A DNA stretch of 23,445 bases from an uncultured Oscillospiraceae bacterium (lineage in GTDB: Bacteria; Bacillota; Clostridia; Oscillospirales; Oscillospiraceae): contig CAKUHX010000008.1 in NCBI GenBank assembly GCA_934659475.1, positions 1 to 23,445 on the forward strand. Reading direction: 5' to 3'. A model generated the notes under the pieces. The model searched no databases, was not told where the DNA came from, and was given only the letters and a program-made list of their open reading frames with translations. Of the stretch, positions 15,945 through 23,243 are shown piece by piece; within the stretch, counting starts at the first letter, position 1, and each line of letters starts with the position of its first letter. A program made the translations under genes and the position numbers.

Positions 15945-16030
15945 ATGGTTCACCTCGCTCCGGTACAAGAGACGAAAATTAGATGAAAAGCACAAAACGA
16001 TAGAAAAAACAGCCGGCTTTTCTTAGATAA

Positions 16031-16059
16031 AGTATACAAGATTTTCGCTGCACAGTCAA
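16031..16059 (-). promoter_or_regulatory. Promoter of the glgBCDA operon
   Basis: On the minus strand TTGACT (complement of 16054-16059) and TATACT (complement of 16031-16036) are separated by exactly 17 bp. This is among the best sigma-A promoters in the window. Transcription would start near 16024, leaving about an 80-nt leader before the glgB TTG. Confidence 0.88.
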
Positions 16060-16099
16060 GAGGTGGGCGAGAGAGAAAGAAACGGGAATTATGATGTAC

Positions 16100-16118
16100 G
16101 GGCGGAAAATATCCGCCC
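16100..16118 (-). terminator. Possible weak terminator of dacF
   Basis: GGGCGGA (16100-16106) and TCCGCCC (16112-16118) pair around a 5-nt loop, 24 bp past the dacF stop in its direction. The stem is short and the T-run is missing, so read-through toward the glg operon is possible. Confidence 0.4.
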
Positions 16119-16141
16119 AAATGAACAAAAGGGGGGCAGGC

Positions 16142-17281
16142 TCATTCCGCCATGAGCAGCTGCCGCAGCAGCCGGGAGAAGATCCCGCCGGTGGTCAGCC
16201 GGGCCACGGGCTGCCCGGCCAGGATGGGCACGGTGTCCCGCAGCTCGTCCCCCACATAGACCTCCATCTGCCCCAGCAGCTGGTCCTGCTCCACCGGGGC
16301 CTCCAGGTCATCGGGCAGGGTGACGCGGGTGGTGATCTGCCCCTCCTCCCCCCGGGCCACCAGCAGGCGGCAGTCCCGCTGCAGCACGGGCTGGACCTGG
16401 GCGCTCTCCCCCAGGACCACGGGGATCGGGGACAGGGGGGCGTCCGGATAGACGGCGGCCAGGGCGCAGCTGGCAAAGCCGTAGTCCAACAGGGCCTTGG
16501 CATCCTCGAACCGCTGGGGCGAGGTGGGGGCCTTCAGGATGACGGCGATGAGCTCCATGCCGTCCCGTTCCGCCGTGGCGGAGATGCAGCAGCCGGCGGA
16601 GGAGGTAGAGCCCGTTTTCAGCCCAGTGGCTCCGTTGTAAAAGCGCACCAGCCGGTTGGTGTTGGTCAGGCCAAAGGTGCCGTCCCGGAAGGAGTCCATC
16701 CAAATGGTGGTGAACTCCCGGACGGCGGGGTGGTCCAAGATCAGCTGGCGGGACATGAGGGCGATGTCGTAGGCGGAGGTCAGGTGTCCGGCGGCGGGCA
16801 GGCCGGTGCAGTTGAGAAAGTGGGTGTCGGCCATGCCCAGCTGGGCCGCACGCTGGTTCATGCGGGCGACGAAGGCCTCCTCGCTGCCCGCCAGATGCTC
16901 AGCCAGGGCCACGGCGGCGTCGTTGGCGGAGACCACAGTGACACACTTCAGCAGCTCCCACACGGAGAACTGCTCCCCCTCCTTCAGATAGACCTGAGAG
17001 CCGCCCATGCCCGCGGCGTTGGCGGAGACGGTGACCGTCTCATCCCGGCCGATCAGGCCGGCGTCCAGGGCCTCGAACAGCAGCAGCAGGGTCATGACCT
17101 TGGTGACGCTGGCGGGCTCGTGCTGGGCGTGGGCGTTTTTTTCATAGAGGACGATGCCGGTGTCCCGCTCCATGAGCAGGGCGGCGTCGGCGGACAACTG
17201 GCCGGAGAAGGGGGCGGGGGCGGCGTGGACGGCGGGGGCGAGCAGAGCTGCGGCAAGCAGCAGGACGCAAAGGCGTTTCAT
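16142..17281 (-). CDS. dacF: D-alanyl-D-alanine carboxypeptidase, DacF/S11 type
   Basis: A 379-residue penicillin-binding protein that trims the terminal D-Ala from peptidoglycan stem peptides outside the membrane. A signal peptide covers about residues 1-20 (MKRLCVLLLAAALLAPAVHA), with cleavage after AHA-like VHA. The S11 catalytic motifs are SVTK with Ser58 and Lys61, SAN at 118-120, and KTG at 222-224. The C-terminal beta-rich PBP5_C domain (about 275-355) ends with a GIFSRLLRQLL amphipathic tail for membrane attachment. The ATG at 17281 has AGGAGGG upstream; the frame is open further upstream but without similarity. DacF-type enzymes act in spore cortex or vegetative wall; the gene symbol is by resemblance. 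Confidence 0.9.
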   Translation of the reverse strand: MKRLCVLLLAAALLAPAVHAAPAPFSGQLSADAALLMERDTGIVLYEKNAHAQHEPASVTKVMTLLLLFEALDAGLIGRDETVTVSANAAGMGGSQVYLKEGEQFSVWELLKCVTVVSANDAAVALAEHLAGSEEAFVARMNQRAAQLGMADTHFLNCTGLPAAGHLTSAYDIALMSRQLILDHPAVREFTTIWMDSFRDGTFGLTNTNRLVRFYNGATGLKTGSTSSAGCCISATAERDGMELIAVILKAPTSPQRFEDAKALLDYGFASCALAAVYPDAPLSPIPVVLGESAQVQPVLQRDCRLLVARGEEGQITTRVTLPDDLEAPVEQDQLLGQMEVYVGDELRDTVPILAGQPVARLTTGGIFSRLLRQLLMAE

Positions 17282-17346
17282 AGAGGTCCCTCCTGTAAAG
17301 ATACGCCCGGAGGCGGGATCAGATCGGATATATTCAGGATGACAGG

Positions 17347-17387
17347 CCGTCCGCCCTTCTATGCAGGAGGGGCGGGCGGTATTTTTT
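17347..17387 (+). terminator. Terminator-like hairpin with T-run facing the phage genes
   Basis: CCGTCCGCCC (17347-17356) pairs with GGGCGGGCGG (17370-17379), one T-G wobble, followed by TATTTTTT. It is a terminator on the plus strand, yet no plus-strand gene ends nearby; dacF upstream runs the other way. It could be a remnant of a lost gene, an attenuator of the phage operon or insulation from antisense transcripts. Confidence 0.65.
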
Positions 17388-17423
17388 GCCGCCGCGGGCG
17401 CAAAAAAGAGCGGACAGAAAAAT

Positions 17424-17464
17424 TGCCGGGGGTGAACTGAAACGTACAACATTTTGCCCCGGCA
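17424..17464. repeat. Spaced inverted repeat in the dacF-terminase gap
   Basis: TGCCGGGG (17424-17431) and CCCCGGCA (17457-17464) are perfect inverted 8-mers 25 bp apart. They enclose a weak promoter-like pair pointing right, TTGCCG (17423-17428) and TACAAC about 16 bp on. The arrangement could be an operator for the phage operon or for dacF. No strong promoter is seen for either gene. Confidence 0.45.
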
Positions 17465-17489
17465 GCGGGAGGGTATGAGGAGGGATGGC

Positions 17490-17795
17490 GTGAGCGGGAC
17501 AAATGAGACGCCCACCCGGGAGGAACTGCTGCGGCGGATGTGGAGCCTGGCCGGGGCGCGGGTGAACGATGCGGTGAAGCTGGCCTTTCTGCCCGAGGAG
17601 CAGATGGGGGCCATCGGGCGGCTGGATCTGGCGGCGCTGACCGAGCTGAAGCGGGTGAGCAGCGGCACGGTGGAGCTGAAATTCACCGACCGGATGCGGG
17701 CGCTGGAGACCCTTTACAAGCTGCTGGAGCAGGAGCGGGAGGGCGGAAGGCTGGAGGCCTTCTATGAGGATCTGGACGGCGGCGGGGACAAATGA
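17490..17795 (+). CDS. Short terminase small subunit-like protein
   Basis: A 101-residue protein similar to the C-terminal part of XtmA-like terminase small subunits. The typical pieces are VNDAVKLAFLPEEQ at 25-38, LDLAALTELKRVSSGTVELKF at 46-65, and DRMRALETLYKLLE at 67-80. Terminase small subunits recognise phage DNA and load it on the large subunit. No helix-turn-helix is visible before residue 20, so the DNA-binding half of larger homologues is missing; this short form may be natural for the group. I chose the GTG at 17490 because AGGAGG lies six bases upstream; the ATG at 17475 has a ribosome site that is too close. The stop overlaps the large terminase start (ATGA). Confidence 0.7.
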   Translation: MSGTNETPTREELLRRMWSLAGARVNDAVKLAFLPEEQMGAIGRLDLAALTELKRVSSGTVELKFTDRMRALETLYKLLEQEREGGRLEAFYEDLDGGGDK

Positions 17796-19042
17796 GATTT
17801 TCGGCCAAACAGCGGCGGGTGCTGACCTGGTGGCGGCCCGGCAGCCCGGACAGGGGGTATCAGGCCATCCTGTGCGAGGGGGCGGTACGCAGCGGAAAGA
17901 CCCTGTGCACCGGGCTGTCCTTCTTTTGCTGGGCAATGAGCGGCTTTAAGGAGAAAAATTTTGCCCTGTGCGGCAAGACCATCCAGTCGGTGCGGCGGAA
18001 TCTGGTGGCGGAGGTGCTGCCCCTGCTGCGGGGGCTGGGGTTCCGGGCGGAGGAGAAGGTGAGCCGGAACTGCCTTGTAGTGTCTCAGGGCAGAAGGAGG
18101 AACACCTTCTATCTGTTCGGCGGGCTGGACGAGCGGTCGGCGGCCCTGATCCAGGGGATCACTCTGGCGGGGGCGCTGCTGGACGAGACGGCGCTGATGC
18201 CCCGCTCCTTTGTAGAGCAGACCTGCGCCCGGTGCTCGGTGACGGGCAGCCGGATCTGGTTCTCCTGCAACCCGGAGTCCCCCGCCCACTGGTTCTACCG
18301 GGAGTGGGTGGAGAGGGCGGAGGAGAAGGGCCTTCTCCGGCTGCACTTTACCATGGAGGATAACCCGGGGCTGTCCCCGGAGGTGCGGCGGCGGTACGAG
18401 GCCATGTTCCAGGGGGCCTTTTACCGGCGGTATGTACTGGGGGAGTGGGTGGCCGCCGAGGGGCGGGTATACGACTTCTTCGATGAAAGCTTTGTGCAGG
18501 AGCGTCCGCCGGAGGAAGAGATCGCAGAGTGGTACATCTCCTGCGACTACGGGACGCTGAACCCCACGTCCATGGGCCTTTGGGGGCGGCGGGGGAACGT
18601 GTGGTACCGGGTGAAGGAGTACTACTACGACGGGCGGGCGGCCCGGGCGCAGAAGACCGACGGGGAGTACGCCGACGCCCTGGAGCGGTTGGCCGGCGGG
18701 CGGCCCATCCGGGCGGTGGTGGCCGACCCCTCGGCGGCCAGCTTTCTGACGGAACTGCGCCGCCGGGGCTGGCGGGTGCGGAGAGCGGACAATCAGGTGC
18801 TGTCCGGCATCCGGCTGACCGCCCGCCTGCTGAAGGAGGGGCGGCTGGTGATCTGTAAGGGCTGTGACGACGCGGTCCGGGAGTTCTCCCTGTACCGCTG
18901 GGAGGACAAGGGGGAGCGGGATCAGCCCAGAAAAGAGCACGATCACGCCATGGATGAGATCAGGTACTTCGCGTCGACCATTGTGGGCCGCGCAGCGGGC
19001 ACGAGCCCGGTGTGCGCCGGGAGCGTGGAGAGGAAAATTTAG
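17792..19042 (+). CDS. Phage terminase large subunit
   Basis: A 416-residue DNA-packaging motor of the PBSX/SPP1-like group. The ATPase part has Walker A at 30-37 (GAVRSGKT) and Walker B at 129-132 (LLDE), plus the SCNPESPAHWFYREW segment near 158-172, typical of this group. The C-terminal RNase H-like nuclease begins with ISCDYGTLNPTSMGLW (Asp252), then VVADPSAASF (Asp312) and DHAMDEIRYF (Asp384 or Asp388). It cuts concatemeric DNA and pumps it through the portal. All catalytic motifs are intact, so the protein should be active. The ATG overlaps the small subunit stop by four bases. Confidence 0.95.
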   Translation: MRFSAKQRRVLTWWRPGSPDRGYQAILCEGAVRSGKTLCTGLSFFCWAMSGFKEKNFALCGKTIQSVRRNLVAEVLPLLRGLGFRAEEKVSRNCLVVSQGRRRNTFYLFGGLDERSAALIQGITLAGALLDETALMPRSFVEQTCARCSVTGSRIWFSCNPESPAHWFYREWVERAEEKGLLRLHFTMEDNPGLSPEVRRRYEAMFQGAFYRRYVLGEWVAAEGRVYDFFDESFVQERPPEEEIAEWYISCDYGTLNPTSMGLWGRRGNVWYRVKEYYYDGRAARAQKTDGEYADALERLAGGRPIRAVVADPSAASFLTELRRRGWRVRRADNQVLSGIRLTARLLKEGRLVICKGCDDAVREFSLYRWEDKGERDQPRKEHDHAMDEIRYFASTIVGRAAGTSPVCAGSVERKI

Positions 19043-19065
19043 ACGAGCAGGCGGGAGGAAACGAC

Positions 19066-20202
19066 ATGAAATTGTGGCAGAGGAAGAAGCCGGAGAGCCC
19101 GGCTCCCCGGCTCCAGATCAGGGAGGGGAACAGCCACCCCTTCGGTGCGCTGGAGCGCTACCGCCCCCTGGGGCAGGGGGATATGGCGCTGTACCGCTCT
19201 ATCCGGGAGGCGGTGCCCATCGTGGACGCCGCGGTGATGAAGCTGGTGCGCCTGTGCGGCGGAGTGAAGGTCACCTGCGCTGACCGGCGGGGACAGGCGG
19301 GACTGGACCGCTTTCTGCGCACGGTGGACACCGGGCGGGGCCAGCGGGGCATCCAGTCCTTTCTGGACCGGTATCTGGACGATATGCTCACCTATGGCCG
19401 GGGCGTAGGTGAGATCGTGCTGGACGGCCAGGGACGGGAGATCGCCGCCCTGCTGTGCGCCGACCCCGGAGCGGTGGACATCAGGGAGGGGGACAGCCCC
19501 ATGGACTTCAAACTGTGCGCCCGGGGGGAGACGGGCCAGCCGGAGGAACTGCCCTGGCAGGAGCTGCTGCTGTACACCCCCTTCCAGCCGGAGGCGGAGG
19601 CGCCCTATGGCACGTCCCTTCTGCGGTCCATGCCCTTTCTGACGGAGATCCTGCTGAAGATCTACCAGTCGGTGGGCCAGACCTGGGAGCGGGCGGGCAC
19701 CCCCCGGTACGCCGTGGTATGCAGGCTGGATGAGCAGGACATGCCCTATGCCCAGGAGCGGTGCGGCCAGATCGCCCAGGAGTGGTCGGCGGCCATGGCC
19801 GCGGGGCGGGAGGGCTGCGTGCGGGACTTCGTGGCGGCTGGGGACATCGACATTCGGGTGATCGGGGCGGAGGGCCAGGTGCTGGACAGTCAGGTGCCCG
19901 TGCGGCAGATCCTGGAGCAGCTGATCGCCCGGACGGGTATCCCGCCTTTCCTGCTGGGGCTGTCCTGGTCGTCCACCGAGCGGATGAGCGCCCAGCAGGC
20001 GGACATGCTGACCAGCGAGATCACCGCCATCCGCCGCAGCCTGGAGCCGGTGGTGGAGCGCCTGTGCGAGCTGTGGCTGATCCTCCACGGCTTTGGACAG
20101 CAGGTGGCGGTGGACTGGGAGGACATCAATCTGCAGGATCTGGTGGAGGAGGCCAGGGCCGGCCTCTACCGGGCCCAGACGGAGAAGCTGAGGGAGGAGT
20201 GA
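19066..20202 (+). CDS. Phage portal protein
   Basis: A 378-residue portal protein, the dodecameric ring through which DNA enters the head. Evidence is its place just after terminase, the N-terminal SIREAVPIVDAAVMKLVRL helix, the central PYGTSLLRSMPFLTEILLKIYQS segment, and the RTGIPPFLLGLSWSSTERMS motif near residues 297-316, which corresponds to the wing/clip of portal families. It is shorter than SPP1-type portals (about 500) and nearer to HK97-type size; I do not assign the subfamily. GGGAGGAA precedes the ATG at 19066. It ends 4 bp before the protease gene. Confidence 0.88.
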   Translation: MKLWQRKKPESPAPRLQIREGNSHPFGALERYRPLGQGDMALYRSIREAVPIVDAAVMKLVRLCGGVKVTCADRRGQAGLDRFLRTVDTGRGQRGIQSFLDRYLDDMLTYGRGVGEIVLDGQGREIAALLCADPGAVDIREGDSPMDFKLCARGETGQPEELPWQELLLYTPFQPEAEAPYGTSLLRSMPFLTEILLKIYQSVGQTWERAGTPRYAVVCRLDEQDMPYAQERCGQIAQEWSAAMAAGREGCVRDFVAAGDIDIRVIGAEGQVLDSQVPVRQILEQLIARTGIPPFLLGLSWSSTERMSAQQADMLTSEITAIRRSLEPVVERLCELWLILHGFGQQVAVDWEDINLQDLVEEARAGLYRAQTEKLREE

Positions 20203-20206
20203 GGAC

Positions 20207-21139
20207 ATGGACATCGTAAAGCAGGCCCAGGGGGGCCAGACCGTGGCGGTGACGGAGGAGCAGCTGGAGCAGATCGGCCGCTTCAGCCGCAGGCCCATGA
20301 GGGCGGAGGAGGTATACTGCTTCTCTGTGCGCCTGTGCGACAATCAGGTGGACCGGGATGGGGAACGCTTTCCCCGGAGGACGCTGGAGGAGCTGGCGGA
20401 GCTGTTTGTGGGCAAGAGCGGCCTGTTCGACCACAGCTGGTCGGCCAGAGGGCAGGCGGCCCGGATCTATGCCGCCGAGGTGGTGCAGGAGGAGAAGCTC
20501 ACCCGGACAGGGGAGCCCTACTGCTGGTTGAAGGGGTACGCCTATATGGTGCGCACCGCGGACAACGAGGGCCTGATCCGTGAGATCGAAGGGGGCATCA
20601 AGAAGGAGGTCAGCGTGGGCTGCGCCGTGGAGCGCCGGGTGTGTTCCGTATGCGGCCAGACCTGGGACGGCAGCTGCGGCCACGAGCTGGGCAAGACCTA
20701 TGACGGAAAGCTATGCTGCGTGGAGCTGGAGCACGCCACCGACGCCTATGAGTTCTCCTTCGTGGCGGTGCCCGCCCAGCCGGAGGCCGGAGTGGTGAAG
20801 GGCCGGGGGGCGGAGAGCGACTGTCTGAAGGAGCTGGTGAAGGGCAGGCCCCACAGTGCCCGGCAGCTGGCCCAGCTGGAGGAGCAGGCGGCCCTGGGCC
20901 GGGCCTGTCTGGAGCAGCTGAAGGCGGACACGGTGCGTCTGGCCCGGCTGGCGGACAAGGGGCTGGAGCCCGGGGTGGCCGAAGCCATGGTGAAGGGGCT
21001 GGACGGGCAGCAGCTCATGGCTCTGAAGCAGAGCTTTGAGGCCCGGGCGGCGGAGAAGTACCCCGTGCGCACCCAACTGTCCTACGCCCCCGCAGAAGGG
21101 GAGCGGGACCGGGAGCACGACCGGGCCTTTTTGATCTGA
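20207..21139 (+). CDS. Prohead protease-like protein with zinc-finger insert and scaffold-like tail
   Basis: A 310-residue protein in the capsid-protease position. The N-terminal 200 residues contain VDRDGERFPRRTLEELAELF, LFDHSW with candidate catalytic His76, and KKEVSVGCAVE with candidate Ser136, matching the His/Ser layout of HK97-type prohead proteases. A cysteine cluster follows at C146-x2-C149, C157, H159 and C170-C171, which looks like a zinc knuckle. EFSFVAVPAQPEAG at about 182-195 is the usual end of the protease domain. Residues 205-300 are helical, charged and probably act as scaffold, since no separate scaffold gene is present. The protein therefore may cleave itself and the capsid N-terminus during maturation. 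AGGAGTGAGG is upstream of the ATG. Confidence 0.8.
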   Translation: MDIVKQAQGGQTVAVTEEQLEQIGRFSRRPMRAEEVYCFSVRLCDNQVDRDGERFPRRTLEELAELFVGKSGLFDHSWSARGQAARIYAAEVVQEEKLTRTGEPYCWLKGYAYMVRTADNEGLIREIEGGIKKEVSVGCAVERRVCSVCGQTWDGSCGHELGKTYDGKLCCVELEHATDAYEFSFVAVPAQPEAGVVKGRGAESDCLKELVKGRPHSARQLAQLEEQAALGRACLEQLKADTVRLARLADKGLEPGVAEAMVKGLDGQQLMALKQSFEARAAEKYPVRTQLSYAPAEGERDREHDRAFLI

Positions 21140-21151
21140 GCCCGCTGTTTT

Positions 21152-21166
21152 CCGGCCCTGGGCCGG
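21152..21166. other. GC-rich hairpin before the capsid genes
   Basis: CCGGCCC (21152-21158) and GGGCCGG (21160-21166) make an almost perfect palindrome in the 66-bp gap between the protease and decoration genes. No T-run follows. It could mark an mRNA processing point that lets capsid genes be expressed more strongly. Confidence 0.5.
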
Positions 21167-21205
21167 GGATTGGGGATAGAACGGAATTTGGAGGAGGAGA
21201 AGGAA

Positions 21206-21550
21206 ATGAACAAGATCTCTTTTGACGGCATCGGCCAGGAGGTAGCCACCTTTGAGGCGGCCAGCGGCGTGACCGCCGGCCATGTGGTGAAGATGGCGGA
21301 CAACGGCAAGGTGAGCAAGTGCGACGCCGGGGACGACTTCTGCGGCGCGGCCCTGAACGTGCGCAACGGCTATGCCGGGGTGCAGCTGCGGGGCTTTGTC
21401 ACCCTGAACTGTGCGGGCACCGAGACCGTGGGCTATGTCAGCCTGGTGGCCGATGGCAGTGGCGGCGTGAAAAAGGACACCAGCGGCGGCGTGAACGTGC
21501 TGGTGGTGTCGCTAGACGCCACGGCCAAGACCTGCGTGGTCTTTCTGTGA
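21206..21550 (+). CDS. Capsid decoration/cement protein-like
   Basis: A 114-residue, beta-rich protein with glycine- and valine-rich short strands, such as VTAGHVVKMADNGKVSKC, FCGAALNVRNGYAGVQLRGFV and VGYVSLVADGSGGVKKD. Proteins of this type (DUF2190-like) coat the outside of HK97-fold capsids and stabilise them. Its position just before the major capsid gene supports this. The ATG at 21206 has AGGAGGAGAAGGA upstream; an in-frame start at 21170 lacks a ribosome site. No catalytic residues are visible. The function is by position and resemblance only. Confidence 0.7.
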   Translation: MNKISFDGIGQEVATFEAASGVTAGHVVKMADNGKVSKCDAGDDFCGAALNVRNGYAGVQLRGFVTLNCAGTETVGYVSLVADGSGGVKKDTSGGVNVLVVSLDATAKTCVVFL

Positions 21551-21568
21551 TCGAAAGGAGGAAAAAGG

Positions 21569-22582
21569 ATGGCTTATCAGTGCAACGACGTAAAGCTGGA
21601 CAAAGGCATGTATCAGGAGGCGGGCCGCACCTTTACCCAGGTGCTGGAGCGCCAGGACCCCAGCGAGCAGTATAAAGGCACCCCCATGGAGGGGCTGGAC
21701 GCCTTTCAGCGGCAGCTGAAGCGCTTTGACATCAAGGTGAAGGGCGCGGGCAGCGACGTGGTGGACAAGTTCTTTGCCACCAGCCAGTCCGCCGTGCTGT
21801 TCCCCGAGTACATCGCCCGGGCGGTGAAGGTGGGCATGGAGGCGGAGAACGTCCTGCCCCAGATCACCGCTACCGAGACTGTGATCAGCGGCATGGACTA
21901 CCGCTCCATCACCAGCGAGGGCGGCCAGGACGAGCATGAGCTGCGCCGGGTGGACGAGGGCGCGGCCATCCCCCAGACCACGGTAAAGACCCGGGACACC
22001 CTGGTGAAGCTGAACAAGCGGGGCAGGATGCTGGTGGCCTCCTATGAGGCCATCCGGTTCCAGAAGCTGGATCTGTTCTCCGTCACCCTGCGTCAGATCG
22101 GCGCCCAGATCGGCCGGATGCACCTGGAGGATGCCATCGATGTGATCGTCAACGGCGACGGCAACGATAACGCGGCCGCCGTCACCGCCGCGGCCACCAG
22201 CGGCACCCTGGCCTATGACGACCTGCTGGCCTTCTGGAAGGAGTTCGATCCCTATCAGCTGAACACCCTGCTCATGGGCGGGGACATGATGGTGAAGCTG
22301 CTGAAGCTGACCCAGATGCAGGACAGCGCCGCCGGACTGGACTTCCACGGCAGCGGCAAGCTGGTGACCCCCATGGGCGCCCAGGTGCTGCGGGCCAGCG
22401 CTGTACCCAGCGGCAAGATCATCGGCCTGGACAAGAACTACGCTCTGGAGCTGGTGAAGGCCGGGGACGTGAGCGTGGAGTACGACAAGCTGATCGACCG
22501 CCAGCTGGAGCGGGCGGCCATCACCACCATCAGCGGCTTCTCCAAGATCTTCAACGGGGCCAGCCGCGTGCTGTCCGTGTGA
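21569..22582 (+). CDS. Major capsid protein, HK97 fold
   Basis: A 337-residue capsid protein. The position after protease and decoration genes, the strong AAAGGAGG-type ribosome site, and the sequence pattern support it. The N-terminal region contains a helix and the FATSQSAVLFPEYIARAVKVGM segment; the centre has an E-loop-like stretch (EGAAIPQTTVKTRDTLVKLNKRGRM in parts); DAIDVIVNGDGNDNAA and the C-terminal IGLDKNYALELVKAGDVSVEYDKLIDRQLE match the A-domain and P-domain of HK97-type capsids. It has a short N-terminal arm of about 70 residues that the upstream protease could remove. It lies 18 bp after the decoration gene. Confidence 0.88.
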   Translation: MAYQCNDVKLDKGMYQEAGRTFTQVLERQDPSEQYKGTPMEGLDAFQRQLKRFDIKVKGAGSDVVDKFFATSQSAVLFPEYIARAVKVGMEAENVLPQITATETVISGMDYRSITSEGGQDEHELRRVDEGAAIPQTTVKTRDTLVKLNKRGRMLVASYEAIRFQKLDLFSVTLRQIGAQIGRMHLEDAIDVIVNGDGNDNAAAVTAAATSGTLAYDDLLAFWKEFDPYQLNTLLMGGDMMVKLLKLTQMQDSAAGLDFHGSGKLVTPMGAQVLRASAVPSGKIIGLDKNYALELVKAGDVSVEYDKLIDRQLERAAITTISGFSKIFNGASRVLSV

Positions 22583-22914
22583 TGACGGAGCAGATCACAG
22601 CCCTGGCCCGGGCCATGGGAGCCGAGGGGACGGATGACCTGATGAGCGCACTGAGCCGGGCGGCGGAGGACGACCTCCGCGCCCGGCTGCGGGCGGGGAC
22701 GGCCCCGGCGGACTGCGGCACTGCCTTCCCTGTGGCTTGTGCCCTGCTGGTGCTGGCGGCCCTGGACGCCGGGGGCGGCGTGTCCTCCTTCACGGCGGGG
22801 AACGTGACCATCCGCCGCTCCGGCCAGGCGGACCAGCGCCGGCGGGAGGCTCTGGCCCTGATGGGGCCCTACCTCGCCCCCAGTGGGTTCCACTTTCGGG
22901 GGGTGCCGGGATGA
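22582..22914 (+). CDS. Head-tail connector-like protein
   Basis: A 110-residue, mostly helical protein starting MTEQITALARAMGAEGTDDL. Size, helical content and place straight after the capsid gene fit the gp6/gp15-type head-tail connectors that extend the portal ring. Sequence similarity is not strong enough for me to name the family. The ATG at 22582 shares its A with the capsid stop (TGATG), which suggests translational re-initiation; a GTG three bases before is less likely. The stop overlaps the next gene by four bases. Confidence 0.62.
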   Translation: MTEQITALARAMGAEGTDDLMSALSRAAEDDLRARLRAGTAPADCGTAFPVACALLVLAALDAGGGVSSFTAGNVTIRRSGQADQRRREALALMGPYLAPSGFHFRGVPG

Positions 22915-23243
22915 TGGAACAGGAGTGGGCCGCCATTCTGGCCCGGTTCGGGCAGGAGGTCACCCTGACCGCCCCCGAGGGGGAGCCGGTCAGCCTCCGG
23001 GCCTTCGTGCAGCCCATTTTGGATCGGCAGCCCCAGCTGGTGCCCTCCCCTCTGGGGGAGCGGCGGGAGGAGCGGTGGCTCTATCTGGGGCCGCCGGAGA
23101 ATGCCCTGACCGCCGGGGAGACGGCTGCCGTCTGGAACGGCCGGAAGTTTTCGGTGGAGACCGCCCGGCAGGTGTGGGCGGGGATCAGCCCCTCCCATTG
23201 GTGGGCGGTGCTGCGGCCGGAGGATAAGGAGGCGGACCTATGA
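22911..23243 (+). CDS. Head-closure / minor head protein-like
   Basis: A 110-residue beta-rich protein starting MMEQEWAAILARFGQEVTL. In tailed phages the second gene after the capsid often encodes the head-closure (stopper) protein, and the composition (short strands, LRAFVQPILDR, WLYLGPPENALTAGETAAVW, FSVETARQVW) agrees. I assign it mainly by gene order. The start overlaps the previous stop (ATGA), and its own stop overlaps the next start. Confidence 0.58.
   Translation: MMEQEWAAILARFGQEVTLTAPEGEPVSLRAFVQPILDRQPQLVPSPLGERREERWLYLGPPENALTAGETAAVWNGRKFSVETARQVWAGISPSHWWAVLRPEDKEADL

Noticed and set aside
13944..15986. A long open frame on the plus strand opposite glgB (about 680 codons)
   Set aside because: It mirrors glgB, is rich in Gly/Val/His as expected for the antisense of GC-rich coding, and has no recognisable domain.
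17282..17686. N-terminal extension of the DacF frame
   Set aside because: A clear signal peptide and ribosome site place the start at 17281; the extension is antisense to the terminase small subunit.
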